From: Ophiodon elongatus
Taxonomy: Eukaryota > Chordata > Actinopteri > Perciformes > Hexagrammidae
Reading direction: 5' to 3'
NCBI GenBank assembly: GCA_016806645.1
Contig: JACSYO010000527.1
Span: 1,047,001 to 1,111,000, forward strand
DNA: 64,000 nucleotides
The translations under genes and the position numbers were made by a program. The stretch's first letter is position 1. The number at the start of each line of letters is the position of its first letter. Below, one piece after another: positions 43,224 to 54,254 of the stretch. A model generated the notes under the pieces. That model was not told the origin of the DNA, did not search any database, and saw only the letters and a list, made by a program, of their open reading frames with translations.

Positions 43224-43804
43224 TCAAAACACACACTTAAACACTTTTTTCTTCTAAAGAAAGAGTGAAAAAAAGATTCTCTGACATGCTTAAGGAAGCC
43301 GCCATCTGTTTTCTGCCAGTGTTTTCTTCTTGCTGTTGCATCAGTGTGCAACCAACTGCAAACACAAGATCGTGTCCGATTTCAACCCTCCTGAATGTGC
43401 GGTGGCACTATCCAAAGCAAAGTAGGCGACTTAAAAAAATAACCAAAAGTGAAAATTGTCCCTGGTTTGTTCTGGCTCGAGGAGGCCACCCACTCCAAGT
43501 TCCTCCTGATTGATGTGTGTTTTCTGCCTTTTGATCAGTGATTATCTGGGATGAATAATTTAAAGTACTAAAAAGTTAATAAAGACTCAAGAAAATCTCT
43601 CCAATGTGGACTTCTGAGACGAGAGGAGAGATTTGATAGACATGAAGGACGGACTCGTGGTGTGGATGGGAGAGGGGACGGGTTGCAGCCGGGGAGTTAC
43701 CCAAAAAATAAATAAATTACAAGAAAATGGACAGAGGAGGAGTGGAATAGAAGCAAGAGAGGAAGAGCGGCGTTGTAAGAGGAGGAGGAGAGGTGTGGCA
43801 GAAC

Positions 43805-44280
43805 GGGCCAAGGGGAACCCGCCCCCCTAATTGGTACTTAAACACCCGCGCCGAGCAGAACTGTTGCTATCATAAGAAATTGATGAATTAACTGAGTGAG
43901 GGAGATAGGCAGAGAGAGAGAGCAGGAGACTGTGGGACGGCAGAGAGAGAGAGAGGGTTCTGAATCTTTTAAGAGGATAACTTACTTGGGCAAAACAGCT
44001 GTTTATGCATTATTTGTGCGGCGAGCCATTTACCACCGTTTAGGATGAAAAACCTTGGTTCCCGGGCTGCAGGAGTTGCCCGGGGGGACACAGAGGGTTT
44101 TGGGAGGGACCCGGCGGCCCATCAGTCACTGATAAGAAAGGATGAAAAATTAATTTGCTGGTAGTTTCGTTTTTAAAGACTCGGATATCGGCCTGTCAGT
44201 CTGTGAGCTTTCGTTTAAGTGACAAACAGGCGTTCAGGGATTCAGGCGAGAGGAGGAGAAAACGGCGAGGTGGGCCTGGA
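43805..44280. promoter_or_regulatory. Candidate conserved non-coding element
   Basis: A long repeat-poor block with CCCCTAATTGGTAC, GAAATTGATGAATTAACTG, CAGCTGTTTATGCATTATTT (POU-like ATGCATTAT), GAGCCATTTACCACCG, AAAAATTAATTTGCTGG and GGATATCGGCC. GC-rich spacers carry AT cores. Broken only by AGAGAG at 43,910-43,955. No ORF spans it. Confidence 0.42.
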
Positions 44281-44469
44281 CGGATGGGTAGATGCACACT
44301 CTATTAGAGACTGTTTACATTCTACTTTCTGCTTTATTCCCAGATATCACCTGACCTCAGTCCTATAGTTTAAGACTAAAGTGCAATACACATTGCTGCA
44401 TCATGCATCCTTGTGACTTTATCCTGGTTTAGAAATACCTGAATATGCTGATTAAAGTATGACGTTGGA

Positions 44470-44700
44470 GCTTTATTTTGAAAAGACACTATGCATTTAA
44501 CAAGCGGAAACTGTACGTTTTACTGTGAACACGTAAGTTTATTTTGAAAAGACATGTAAGGATTGGAAACTGTACTGTTCATATCAAAACGGAAGTTTAT
44601 TTTGAAAAGACACTATGCATGTAACGCGTGGAAACTGTATGTTTCCTGTGAACACGGGAGTTTATTTTGAAAAGACACCACAGATGAGCGTCGCTATTTG
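44470..44700. repeat. Degenerate tandem repeat from family A
   Basis: GTTTATTTTGAAAAGACA (first copy CTTTATTTTGAAAAGACA) recurs at about 44,471, 44,538, 44,597 and 44,658, with the intervening GGAAACTGTA and ACTGTGAACACG also repeated. Spacing varies from 59 to 67 bp. The core matches family A (ACGGAAGTTTATTTTG). Confidence 0.8.
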
Positions 44701-45136
44701 GCGAGTTGGGAGTGAGAGCGTGTTGACAGGTCTGTTCTCCACTGAGGTCGTGTAGAAGTTATGAAACTGGGTTCATCCTGAACTGCTGAGGCAACTCAGT
44801 CAGTACAGAAATGCTGGATGTGAAAGAGTCAAACAGAAATCTGGATAATGGTAGAATCATGTATACAAAGAGCCAAAAAGCCTGGTTTCTCTATGCTCCA
44901 TTCATCATATCGCAAATATGATGAAAACCAGGATCAGACTCAAAGGAATACTTGCATGAAAACACACTTAGCGAACGTTTCAGAGAGTAAAGACAACAGC
45001 TCCTTCTGTGCAGAGTAGCATATTATAGAATGGGAGTTTAATGGATGTAATCTGAAGGGTTTTTGGACCAGAACATGTTGTCGTCCACAAGTTTCTAACA
45101 AGTGGAGCGAAAGCGGAGGTGCGGGTTGACGGACGG

Positions 45137-45349
45137 ATGATGGCCGCCTTAAACTCTGTCCAGAAGGACGATTTGACATCATCACTGTTTCACTTTGATC
45201 ACTTCAAAGAACGCCTTGAAGTCGACGCTGGAGAAATCACACGACAAATATCACACATCTTCAATCACCATCGGCTGTCACTCAAGTCCAAACAAACTGC
45301 GAGAGCCTCGGTCCTGCGCGGGAAAAAAATACAACAAGACCGGAGATAA
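45137..45349 (+). CDS. Short unrecognised ORF upstream of the 45.4-kb gene model
   Basis: A 70-codon frame begins with two ATGs (the second with A at -3 and G at +4) and reads MMAALNSVQKDDLTSSLFHF, then DHFKERLEVDAGEITRQISH. Composition is soluble and charged, with no recognised domain. It could be an upstream ORF in the leader of the next model, a separate exon or chance. Confidence 0.15.
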   Translation: MMAALNSVQKDDLTSSLFHFDHFKERLEVDAGEITRQISHIFNHHRLSLKSKQTARASVLRGKKIQQDRR

Positions 45350-45394
45350 AGTTAGAAACGCGAGAAAACTTCAGGGTTTACGAGTTTGGGGAAA

Positions 45395-45882
45395 ATGGGG
45401 GAACTCGCACATCTCCAAGGCTGTCAGCTGTTTCCTGATTTAGAGCCTGAAAAAATCCAGTTATTGTCACTCTGTTTGGAGTTGGTTTTGATTGTGTGTA
45501 TATTTTCATACTTTTGTGGACCAAATTGGTGCAATTTAAGATCACAAGGTCAAGGTAAGATATTTAGTGAATGCTTGCACATCTATAAAGTCTATCAATA
45601 AAAACTGTGACAGTGTGTGGTTTTCCTGCCTCAGTCACCTGCCCTCTTCCTCTTGTCCTCTCTCTAGTCTCCTGTCATCCCTCCTGTTGCCGTGGTGACT
45701 GCCTCGGGGCGACAGACACTTCCATGTCATGTCGGGCGTCTCTGACGCTGATCGGCCCTGATGGAGAGCGCTTTGTCCCTGTTTGTTCACCGTCGTGTCA
45801 CAGCAGCACCTGGGAAGGACTCGGTCTCGTACGGACACAGGCTGACACATTCAATCTGAATACTTCTGATAATGCCTTTTGA
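45395..45882 (+). CDS. Candidate two-exon gene, unrecognised product
   Basis: Exon 1 starts at ATG 45,395 (AAAATGG, strong context), reads MGELAHLQGCQLFPDLEPEK, then a hydrophobic LLSLCLELVLIVCIFSYFC likely to be a membrane segment. It reaches a donor AAG|GTAAGA at 45,555. A pyrimidine-rich acceptor CTCTTGTCCTCTCTCTAG ends at 45,667, giving a 113-bp intron. Exon 2 continues in phase (VSCHPSCCRGDCLGATD, then SLTLIGPDGERFVPVC) to TGA at 45,880-45,882, about 125 residues in all and cysteine-rich after the membrane segment. An AATAAA lies at 45,940. The consistent frame across good splice sites favours a real gene. Short size and lack of a known family argue for caution. Confidence 0.25.
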
Positions 45883-45939
45883 GGTTTTGACAGCTCTTGT
45901 TTGTACATATGTTCCCTGAATATGCAGCATTTAAACATC

Positions 45940-45945
45940 AATAAA
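45940..45945 (+). terminator. Poly(A) signal hexamer
   Basis: AATAAA 58 bp after the stop of the two-exon model. Another AATAAA with a downstream GTGTGTGG lies at 45,595-45,600 within the proposed intron and could end a shorter transcript. Confidence 0.3.
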
Positions 45946-45949
45946 TCAT

Positions 45950-46960
45950 ATCACATTTGGATGTGTCAGAGTAGCAGTACAAAAAGGTGGGACCATTGTC
46001 AAAATGAACGTTTGTGTCCAAAAGAGTTGTGTATTTATTTTGAAATTATTATTTGAATGTTATTTTGAAAACGTGCTTATTTATTGGTATCACAGTAACA
46101 ACGTGGCGTAAAATGACATAAAGAAAGCCTTAACGCGTTAACATAACATGCGGGATGTCTTCAAAATGTCTACAATATTCATAACTATGTTTTAATCAGT
46201 GTACAATAATCTTTAACTTAGAATCGTAGTGTTTTCGTTAGCTTAGAAAAAAACATTTATATCTTCCTCTGGAGCGGGTTGTCTTCCACGGAGTCCGCCA
46301 TCTTGCAGCGCCATGTTTCTACAGCAGTCCAGAACGGACACCGGCTCTGGCGAGAGCCTTCCACGTTTTACGTTAGCTGAAGGTAGTGATGCGTTCAGGT
46401 GAAGTGAAGAATACTAAATTTGATGCCAACTACGGTTGTTACTGAACGTGCAATAAAATATTTGCAAGTAAAAAGCCCAAACTTTTTCAACACATCCGTG
46501 AACATGTAAACGAAAGTGAAACCTAAATCAGTCGGCCACCGGCGCTTTGCTTACGCAAGCACAGCACGGACAATAGGCCAAAAGCTTATTTAGTAAACTT
46601 CTCTGCTGGCTGAGACAAAAACGGAATGACTGATACTGACAGATGTCTGTGTTCTTCATTCTTTATAAACTACACTCAGAAGACTGAGACATCCTAAAGA
46701 TAACTCTTCCTACCTGAAGGCCTCCGTAGTTCTCCAACACCCTTGGAAAGGAAGGGGTGAGCAGAGGGGTATTTAGTTGGTTGCAACCTGCAACACACCA
46801 CTAGATGCCACTAACTCTTACACACTTGGCCTTTAATATGCCTCCCCATGAGATCAGGTTGGCCAGCTACAAGTAATTTTTTTTTTTTTAAATGTATTTG
46901 TTTTGTATTTGCATGATTCAGGGAGTACACCCCATAAAAGCCCTGCAAATAACACACTTC
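45950..46960. other. Unique DNA, nothing recognised
   Basis: AT-rich with a T9 run at 46,879. A short CpG-bearing patch (46,270-46,370) has GTCCGCCATCTTGCAGCGCC, a YY1-like CGCCATCTTG motif. Confidence 0.4.
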
Positions 46961-46964
46961 TGCT

Positions 46965-47011
46965 CAGATGGATGAATGAATAGAGGATGGATGGATGATG
47001 GATGGATTAAT

Positions 47012-47082
<71 letters not shown>

Positions 47083-47083
47083 C
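46965..47083. repeat. (ATGG)n-(GATA)n compound microsatellite
   Basis: GGATGGATGG units to about 47,006, then about 18 uninterrupted GATA units, ending ATCTATC, which can pair back with the repeat. Confidence 0.98.
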
Positions 47084-47124
47084 TATCAAGTCCTCTCACA
47101 CACACACTTTGACTCTCTCTTTTC

Positions 47125-47480
47125 CCACATAATGAGAGCGGGGTCCTAATGGAGGAGGGGTGGACTCTGCCTGGCATATCATCATTCAGGCCGGGCGCGC
47201 AGGGCGAGTCGTGATTAGCTGGCAATTTATTCTGGCGGACGCGATTGAGAGGAAGGGGGCCTGAAATGGTAATGTGTTTAAATGTCAGAGGAAAGGTACG
47301 GTTCTCATCAACCTTTGGTCACCCGTCCGCTTTGAATATTCTTATTGCCGTCATGTATTAGTAATGAGAGTTGAAAAGTAAGTAAAATTTAACCTTCGCT
47401 GTACCTGAGGAAACTATGAATATTAACGAGGCCTATTATGTGTACCTGATCTGAAAGAATTTTAACCCCGCGCCTGGCTG
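47125..47480. promoter_or_regulatory. Candidate conserved non-coding element
   Basis: ATAATGAGAGCGGGGTCC, CCTAATGGAGGAGG, GTGATTAGCTGGCAATTTAT, GAAATGGTAATGTGTTTAAA, TGAATATTCTTATTGCCGTC, TGTATTAGTAATGAGAG and ATGAATATTAACGAGGCC. A long, repeat-free, mixed AT/GC block followed by a TC-rich tract. Confidence 0.42.
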
Positions 47481-47984
47481 GCTCGCTGGCTCTCTTTCCC
47501 TCCCCAATTTATCTACATCCATCTCTCTCTTTCTCTCTCGCTTCTTCTTGCTCTATTCCCCATTTCTCCATTTTCTCCCCTCGTTTTTCTCTCTCCCATT
47601 TTATCTCATTCCCCCATGTATTGTGATCCATCTTCCTCTCTCCCATCCAGACTTTCTCCATCAATGTCTTCCTCTGTCTATGTTCTCTTCTGCTATCTGC
47701 CTATCTCTTAAAGTAATAGATTTTTGACGTTCAAACATAGGTCTTCATTCGGTAAAAAGTGTGTTAAGGCTCTACGCAAACATGTCAGGACTGCTACAAA
47801 CAGAGCTGTGAGGCCTATGCGATATTTGGCATCTGGTAGTAGAGAGGTAGAGTTTTCCAACTCACTTCAAATTCTATATCAGTGGGCCTTCATCACAGTA
47901 ATAAGTGAGCTTTAGGGACACTCATCATTCTCAATAGAACCCTGTAGATCCCCCAGTAAATATTCTCATCAATGCATATTTTAC

Positions 47985-48360
47985 TGTATTTGATAGAATA
48001 TTGAATTCTTGTAATTAGACCTTGGCATGGCCAATCCACTCTAAAATTTTCAACAAAGTTTCATGGAAATCAGGCCAGCATTTTCTCCATAATCCTGTTG
48101 ACGAACAAACGAACAAACAAACCGAAACTAAACCAACACACCGAACCGAAAACATCACCTCCTTGACGGAGGTATAGAGGGGCATTGAGAGTGCAGACCT
48201 CCATCAGGGCCTATCCACGCCAAAACGTAATGGGTCCTTTCTTGCCCGGTGCTACACCCTTCCACCAAGTTCCATGAAAATCATGCCAGTAGTTTTACCG
48301 TAATCCTACTGACAAACAGCCCAAACAAACCGAAAACACATCCTCCTTGGCAGAGTAATG
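47985..48360 (+). mobile_element. Non-LTR retrotransposon 3' tail, probably RTE-like, two tandem partial copies
   Basis: CAAAGTTTCATGGAAATCAG, ATAATCCTGTTGACGAACAA, an AAAC-rich run and CACCTCCTTGACGGAGG form one 3' end. CAAGTTCCATGAAAATCATG, GTAATCCTACTGACAAACAG and CATCCTCCTTGGCAGAG form a second. This wording is typical of a ubiquitous fish LINE/SINE tail. The exact clade is inferred. Confidence 0.65.
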
Positions 48361-48775
48361 AATGCATTCCATTTGGATGAGCTAGTTCCAGGGTCCTGGT
48401 ATCTATGCGGTGCATGCTGGTTCACTGGCATGGTTTACTGGGACGCTTCCTGGAACCGAGCGATTGTAAGCAAGATTAGTTTCCCCTATGATTCTCCTGC
48501 TATGACTGCAGTGATAAAGATCTACAACCCGACCTTCAGACAACGCCAAAGGTTTTTTCATTGTTAAAAATGACAAAACGTTACTCACAGTTCTCTAACT
48601 GACTGTCAGAAGCAAAATAAAACATGTAGCGCTCTGGTCTTAGAATAAAGTGATAAGTGAATGAAATATGCCAAATAGGTATTTAAAAAGACAGATTCAT
48701 AAATTATAAAGTTGTTTTTTGTTTCTCATAATGTCTGTAATTGCATGTTTAACTTATGATGTATAATGGATATTT

Positions 48776-48840
48776 TTGCATATATATATATATATATTTA
48801 CATATATATATATGTCTATATATACATATATATATACTTA
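48776..48840. repeat. (TA)n imperfect microsatellite
   Basis: TATATATA blocks separated by TTACA and GTCTATA, self-complementary. Confidence 0.95.
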
Positions 48841-49199
48841 ATTTCTTACTAGGAAATTATCACTTTTTGTGTCAAGTGTATTAATAAAACATCCATCTAC
48901 AGCCACACAGGTTAGATTTAGGTGACATAGGCTATGTTTTAGAATGTTTTCATCCCTTACTGAGTCCAACAAAGCCAAATAAATAACAACCCATTATCAG
49001 ATTTGGACTGACGGATTCGAACAGTGTTACTGGCGACACTCTCACGCTCCTCCTTCCACTTGTTTCGTTCTCTCCCTATATCTTCCTCTCTCTCTCTTCC
49101 CGTGTCTGTCATCTCATTTCTCTCCGTCACGAGAGGGGAGGAGGCTGTTTACCATGCAGAGATGGTGTTTGCATAGATCAGGCCAAAGTGGGACGTGTG

Positions 49200-49200
49200 T

Positions 49201-49236
<36 letters not shown>
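49200..49236. repeat. (TG)n microsatellite
   Basis: TG tract with one AGTG interruption. Confidence 0.96.
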
Positions 49237-49237
<1 letters not shown>

Positions 49238-49568
49238 GGATGGAGGGGGTGTTACTCTCTGGATTAAGGCTTGATCAAGTCGCATTCAACACACACACAC
49301 TCACTTCCACCTCCCCCATGAGGGCCTGGGGTTTCGGGAGGGTCGGAGAGGGGGGGTTGACACTTCAATCTGCAATGGACAACAAAGAAAGAGGAGATGT
49401 TTGCTGAAAAAAAACACACCAAGAGTCTCTCTCTTCCAGCCTCTCCCTCTCCCTCACTTATGATCCAGACATTTTACATCCAAAAAACTGTCAGCCACAG
49501 AGTCGACTGCGTGTCTCCTCGCAGAGATGCTGAGATGTTGCATTGTGTGTTTATTAATGTAAGTTGAT

Positions 49569-49570
<2 letters not shown>

Positions 49571-49635
<65 letters not shown>

Positions 49636-49639
49636 GTGT
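49571..49639. repeat. (TG)n microsatellite
   Basis: About 30 uninterrupted TG units followed by CGTGTGTG. Confidence 0.98.
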
Positions 49640-50039
49640 TGGTATGCCCACATAGCTGCCTGATTGCAGTATTGGCCAACGTCGATGTCGTGATGTATCA
49701 GTCATTCTTCTTAAAAATAGCATATTTTGACGCTTCATGTTTCCCAATTAAATTGTCACCATGGACTCTTCTTTCAAGTGAAAAATCTGTTTAAAAAACT
49801 AGCATAATACAAAACAGGGGGGGGGAAATAGCCAACACAAATATATAGCATTTTGACTGTACATGCAAACATTACAGTATACATTTATTTCACATGGGAT
49901 ACTACTCATTTAGATACACCCCACCACTCCCATGCAGACAGACACATCCTCCTCCCTGGGGCTCCTCTCTCTCTTATCCCCGGTAATGTCCACCAGCTTG
50001 GGCGTGCTGTCCTCCCTCCTGCCTGCTCTGATCTCTGGG

Positions 50040-50230
50040 TAAGCCCGTAACAGCCCGGCTCTTATTAGCTCTCTTTATTGATTTGGAGAAGAGATTCAGA
50101 GCTGAGCCGCTCTCATTAGCACTGGATAAAGTCATAATCCACCAACCGGCAGGGTCAGACTCGGCTCGGCTGCCTTCACTCTCTCCGCCCTCAAATTCAC
50201 ACTTAACGAGTTTATTTCAAGATCCTCCAC
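50040..50230. promoter_or_regulatory. Candidate conserved non-coding element
   Basis: CGGCTCTTATTAGCTCTCTT, GCTCTCATTAGCACTGGATA, AAGTCATAATCCACC and CACTTAACGAGTTTATTTC. ATTAG cores are repeated in a GC-balanced, repeat-free block. Confidence 0.35.
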
Positions 50231-50519
50231 TTGTTAAACAATAATGAGGCTTTTTCACAGAAAACAATGATGAAACAAAGACGTTTCTTTGAGACATTCT
50301 GACCAACAAATAATTGTGTTTAAAGTTGCATAACTTGGGATACTGTATTTATACACAGGGCTTCCCGTGACTTGTTAACCATGTTCATCGCAGGGTGAAA
50401 GTGAGACTACATCTCGGTTTAATGAACAACCCCCAGGGACGTATTTTCTTAGAGCAACTCTTCAAACATTACATTCATCAATGTAGATGTGAATTGGGGA
50501 AACACGGCAACCCGGTCTG

Positions 50520-51130
50520 ACTCCCAACTTGTCAAATACCAGCGTTCGGTCGGTGCCCCTCGGCGTCTGTACGAGATCGTTGGACGGGTCAAACAAACAC
50601 AGGACTTTCACAAAGGAAGCTGTTCGTGTCACGTGTACTGACGCCAGTTACGTAACGAGCGTACTTTTTTTAATACATGCGTAGAACTAAATTACAGAAT
50701 GTGCTTCTGTAGCGAAACCTGCGATAAAATAATGCCCTGTAATTCGGAGGTATTCGTTATCCACGTAACCGTGACCCGGGAAGTATAAAGACTTCAAAAG
50801 TCTACACAAGGCAGGCGGGAGCGGAGAAGAATGGGTCCAACAAACGGCGATCTTTCACCCGGGAGGCCGCTGTCTGTTCCCCGTGTGGAGCGACGAGTCA
50901 CCGTTGATGTTTTTATCACGTAACTTGCGTATTCAGTAACGGCACTTCTGTCGTTATTTTAACACAAACGATGATCTTATCCTCATTAAGTATTTTTGTA
51001 GCCTAAACCTAACTAAGTTGTTTCCTGACTCTTTTCATGTTACAAGCGGAAATTGACTCATGTTGCTGGACTTCCAAAGGAAATGAGGAGCAACCTTTTC
51101 CTACTTGTTGCCAAATCTAAAAGTCTTTTG
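50520..51130. repeat. Family A, most complete copy in the window
   Basis: In order: CGGTGCCCCTCGGCGTCTGT, GACGGGTCAAACAAACACAG, GTTCGTGTCACGTG, GGAGGTATTCGTTATCCACG, CCCGGGAAGTATAAAGAC, ATGGGTCCAACAAACGGCG, GAGCGACGAGTCACCGTTGA, ATCACGTAACTTGCGTATTC, GTAGCCTAAACCTAACTAAG and TTACAAGCGGAAATTGACTC. It gives the order against which the other fragments were placed. There is no ORF and no clear terminal repeat, so its class is undetermined. Confidence 0.8.
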
Positions 51131-51714
51131 GTTTCTCTCTCTCTCTCTCAGTATTCGTCAGCTTTATTCCAAACCAGCCTTTTTGTCTGCGAGTGGATGC
51201 AAGTCCACGTAAGAGGTAGTGTGGACAAATTAACAAATACATTTATTTTCTCTTGTTGCAACCACTGTAGGCAAAGCAATGCTCCTCATAGTGGACGAAT
51301 CTTCAAACTGCTGCTCTTGCGTTGCAGAGCGTTGTTGCCGAGGAGAACGGAGAGCTTCTAGCTCGCATGTCTGATCGTTTGTGAATGCTGACTTGTGTGA
51401 CATTCTTTTGAAAGCTGTGTTTGGCGGAGTTGACAGATGCCTCCTCGCCTTTTTCTTTCTTTTTTAGCACGGTTTGTGAGCTGCTATTCAATGCGAGAAA
51501 TCATTTCTATGAAATGTTTATATTCAATCATTTGTGAAAAATAGATTCTTGGCGAGTTATTTTAGTGTTCCAACCTTCCCCAAACAGCCCGAACAGTAAC
51601 TTTCCTTCATCGTGTCAGATACTGTTTCATGTCAGCCTGTCAATCAGTCTCTCAGTGATTCTGCTCATCACTCCTCCTTCCTCAGCACGGTGGGTGGAAA
51701 CCTTCCTCACCCTC

Positions 51715-51775
51715 TCCCTCTCCTCCTCCTCCTCCTCTTCCTCATCCTCCTCGTCTTTCTCCTCAAGCCCTCCAC
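51715..51775. repeat. (TCC)n-rich tract
   Basis: Interrupted TCC units. Confidence 0.9.
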
Positions 51776-51779
51776 GCTG

Positions 51780-51910
51780 AATTCACTCGCGGCCCCTCGC
51801 ATCGATCCGCCGGTGTGATAGAGGTGGGAGGCGCGTTCACAATGCGGCGGGGGTCTGGCTGCCCGGGCTGCATCTTTCAGAGGGCCAATCGATACCGACT
51901 CCTTTTCTCC
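51780..51910. other. GC-rich unique patch, possible conserved DNA
   Basis: CGCATCGATCCGCCGGTGTG, GGCGCGTTCACAATGCGGCG and GGGCCAATCGATACCGAC (CCAAT plus two ATCGAT). Confidence 0.25.
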
Positions 51911-52112
51911 TCTTCAAAGCTTCTCATTCACACAGACAAACAGGGAGAGAAAGGAGACGTGAGGAGCAGGGGAAGGAGGAGGAGAAGAGTGAGTGACAAG
52001 AGAGTTATTTTTCTTTTCTCTCCTTTTTTTCGCTCCCATCGCACTCTTCTTCTTCTATCCTCTCTGGACTCGCTGCCTGGCCTCAGGGTCAGACCGGGGA
52101 GAGGGAGGGAGG

Positions 52113-52137
52113 AAGAGAGAGAGAGAGAGAGAGAGAG
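52113..52137. repeat. (GA)n microsatellite
   Basis: About 12 GA units inside a purine-rich stretch. Confidence 0.95.
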
Positions 52138-52424
52138 CGAGAGGGTGAACGACAGGGAAAGACACATGGGAGGGAAGAAAGAAAAGGGGAAAGATGGGTG
52201 AGGACGACATATGCAAAAAGCATGAACTCAAATCATGAAACGCCATTAAATGTTCACCAATCCAAGTTCTGAATTTACAGATTTCACATTTCTCTTCACT
52301 TCTGATGGGATTTTACTGTTAAATGTCTGCTAACCGATGCAGGAGGCTTTGCGATGAGGGATGGGAGGAGATATACGATTGAAAAATGGACGGGAGATGA
52401 TGGTCCACAGTAGGAGTCGTCTTC

Positions 52425-52560
52425 TGTGTTCAGGGTCACAGGGCAGGGGTCGGGGGGGGGGTGGAGCCAATCCCAGGTGACATTGGAATCGAACCCCGGT
52501 CCCTCTTGCTGTGAGGTGATGGTGCTAGCACCACCGTGCAGCCAGGATGACTGCATGTGA
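52425..52560. repeat. Dispersed teleost repeat fragment
   Basis: GGTGGAGCCAATCCCAGGTG, GACATTGG, GGAATCGAACCCCGGTCCCT, CTTGCTGTGAGGTGATGGTG and CACCACCGTGCAGCC are phrases of a ubiquitous fish repeat. The segment normally lying between the first two phrases and the last three is deleted here. Confidence 0.75.
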
Positions 52561-52578
52561 TACAGAAAAGGCCAAAGG

Positions 52579-52830
52579 ATGTGTCTAGATTTGTCCTCAG
52601 CGGCACTCAGAGAGGGTCTGACCTCGAGGTTATTAAATCAATTAGGCATCCTCTTCGTCCTCATCTCCCTCCTCTACCTCCTTGAAAAATATATATATAT
52701 TGTCATGCTTACAGCGCTCTCCTATGTCATTCTGTCATCTGCCTTCTTCATAGTCAGGTTGCTTGCGAGACACCAGCAGAGGAAGAGGAGTTGGAAGACA
52801 CACTTTTGGACAGAATTATCTATTCAATAG
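52579..52830 (+). CDS. Possible 83-residue two-helix membrane microprotein
   Basis: A complete ATG-to-TAG frame (A at -3) reads MCLDLSSAALREGLTSRLLN, then two hydrophobic segments. One is around QLGILFVLISLLYLL (residues 21-36) and one around VMLTALSYVILSSAFFIV (about 42-59). A basic tail RLLARHQQRKRSWK follows. The layout resembles small membrane proteins, but no homologue is recognised. It directly follows a dispersed repeat and no promoter or splice evidence exists. Confidence 0.15.
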   Translation: MCLDLSSAALREGLTSRLLNQLGILFVLISLLYLLEKYIYIVMLTALSYVILSSAFFIVRLLARHQQRKRSWKTHFWTELSIQ

Positions 52831-53129
52831 CTTAATTGTCAAATGTTTGTATATCTGAAGCCAAACTTGATGAGGTCACACGTTTTAGTCTTTGCACTTT
52901 GATCACTGTCTTGCTTGTATTCTCATATATTGATTAGAAAATGCCTTGAGCATCTGAATACAAATTCATCTCTCATCTCTCTTGGCCACTATGGAGCAGG
53001 AAATAATATGAATTCTTGTGTTTCAGTCAACTCAGTTGGCAGAATTTATTTTGGGCACCGTACATTTCTACAAACCACGAGATACGTTAATGTGGAAGGT
53101 TTTAAAACAAACAAACAAGTTTCATACAC

Positions 53130-53370
53130 GTGGTTAACGATTTAGGCAACAAAACTAAGATCATGGTTTGTGTTGAAATAACAATTTAATGAAAAAACAT
53201 AACGGAACAATATAACAGCTTTAACAACATAAGCTGCATCAATACATTTTTTAGAACGCTCTTAACTGACTTTCTTACGTAACGTTACTTAACAAGCGCA
53301 GACTCACCGTTGACCTCTGGTTTCTCACGGGACACGAACAGCGATCTCCTTGGTGAAAGTCCTGTGTTTG
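53130..53370. repeat. Family A dispersed repeat copy
   Basis: GATTTAGGCAACAAAACTAA, TTACGTAACGTTACTTAAC, CACGGGACACGAACAGCGAT and GGTGAAAGTCCTGTGTTTG, in the order of the 14.3-kb copy. Confidence 0.7.
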
Positions 53371-53574
53371 TTTATTTTATACAGCATTAATCCATCAGTG
53401 AACATTAGGCCTTTCTTTATGGAGAAACTTTACCCGCTTAAGATCTTGTTATTGCTGACCTCCAGTGGTTTAACGTCTCAGCTCGCTGCAGTGATGTACA
53501 AGTGTACCCCAGAGGATGTCAGTACACCGTGACATCACCGGAGCAAACTTTGAACCCAACACATACTTTATGTT

Positions 53575-53960
53575 GTGAAACAACGTATCCTCATGCAGTG
53601 ATTCTTACGATATCTTACGAAAGTAAGAAGGAAAGTTACTCCACTTTCTTTGTGCATTTTTTAAGTTCAGCAACACGTGTCAATTTCAAAGTAAATTTCC
53701 GTCTTCACAGGAAACTACTTACTTACGCATCGAAACATTTAGAAAAAAAAATACGGAAAGTAAACGTGACAAATTTATCAACGGTGTCATCTCGTTTCCC
53801 ACGTGGAACAAACACCGGTCTCCGGGGGGGAATAGTTTTGGTTTGACCCAAACACCCCCCCCCTCCCGTCCACCGTGTGTGGGCTTTAGTCTGGTTCATG
53901 ATTACGTGGATTATATACAGTTTGATTTTGTAAAATATCTACGAATTACAGCGCGTTATT
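53575..53960. repeat. Family A dispersed repeat copy
   Basis: CTTACGATATCTTACGAAAG, CAGCAACACGTGTCAATTTC, GGAACAAACACCGGTCTCC, and GTCTGGTTCATGATTACGTG with ATATCTACGAATTACAGCGC, which is shared with 41.4 kb. Confidence 0.65.
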
Positions 53961-54254
53961 TTTCATAGCTATGAACACTGGATAATAAAAGCCTGTGTTT
54001 TACATATTTAGTTTGTAGGGTAGGAAAGGTTTGGTTTGATTGACACAAAACATCAGCAAACGACCTTGAGTGTTTTCCAGAGTATAAATTGTGTCTGCGT
54101 CTCTAGAAGGAGAAAGTGTCCTGTGAAGCGAAGGGTTGGGATTTGTAAGGTTAAACCGTATCCATTAACAAACAGGAGAAACAAAGCCTTGATTATTCAA
54201 ACACAGACGCCCGTGTGCGGCCTCCTCGGGGACCGTGATCCCCGGCATCAAACG

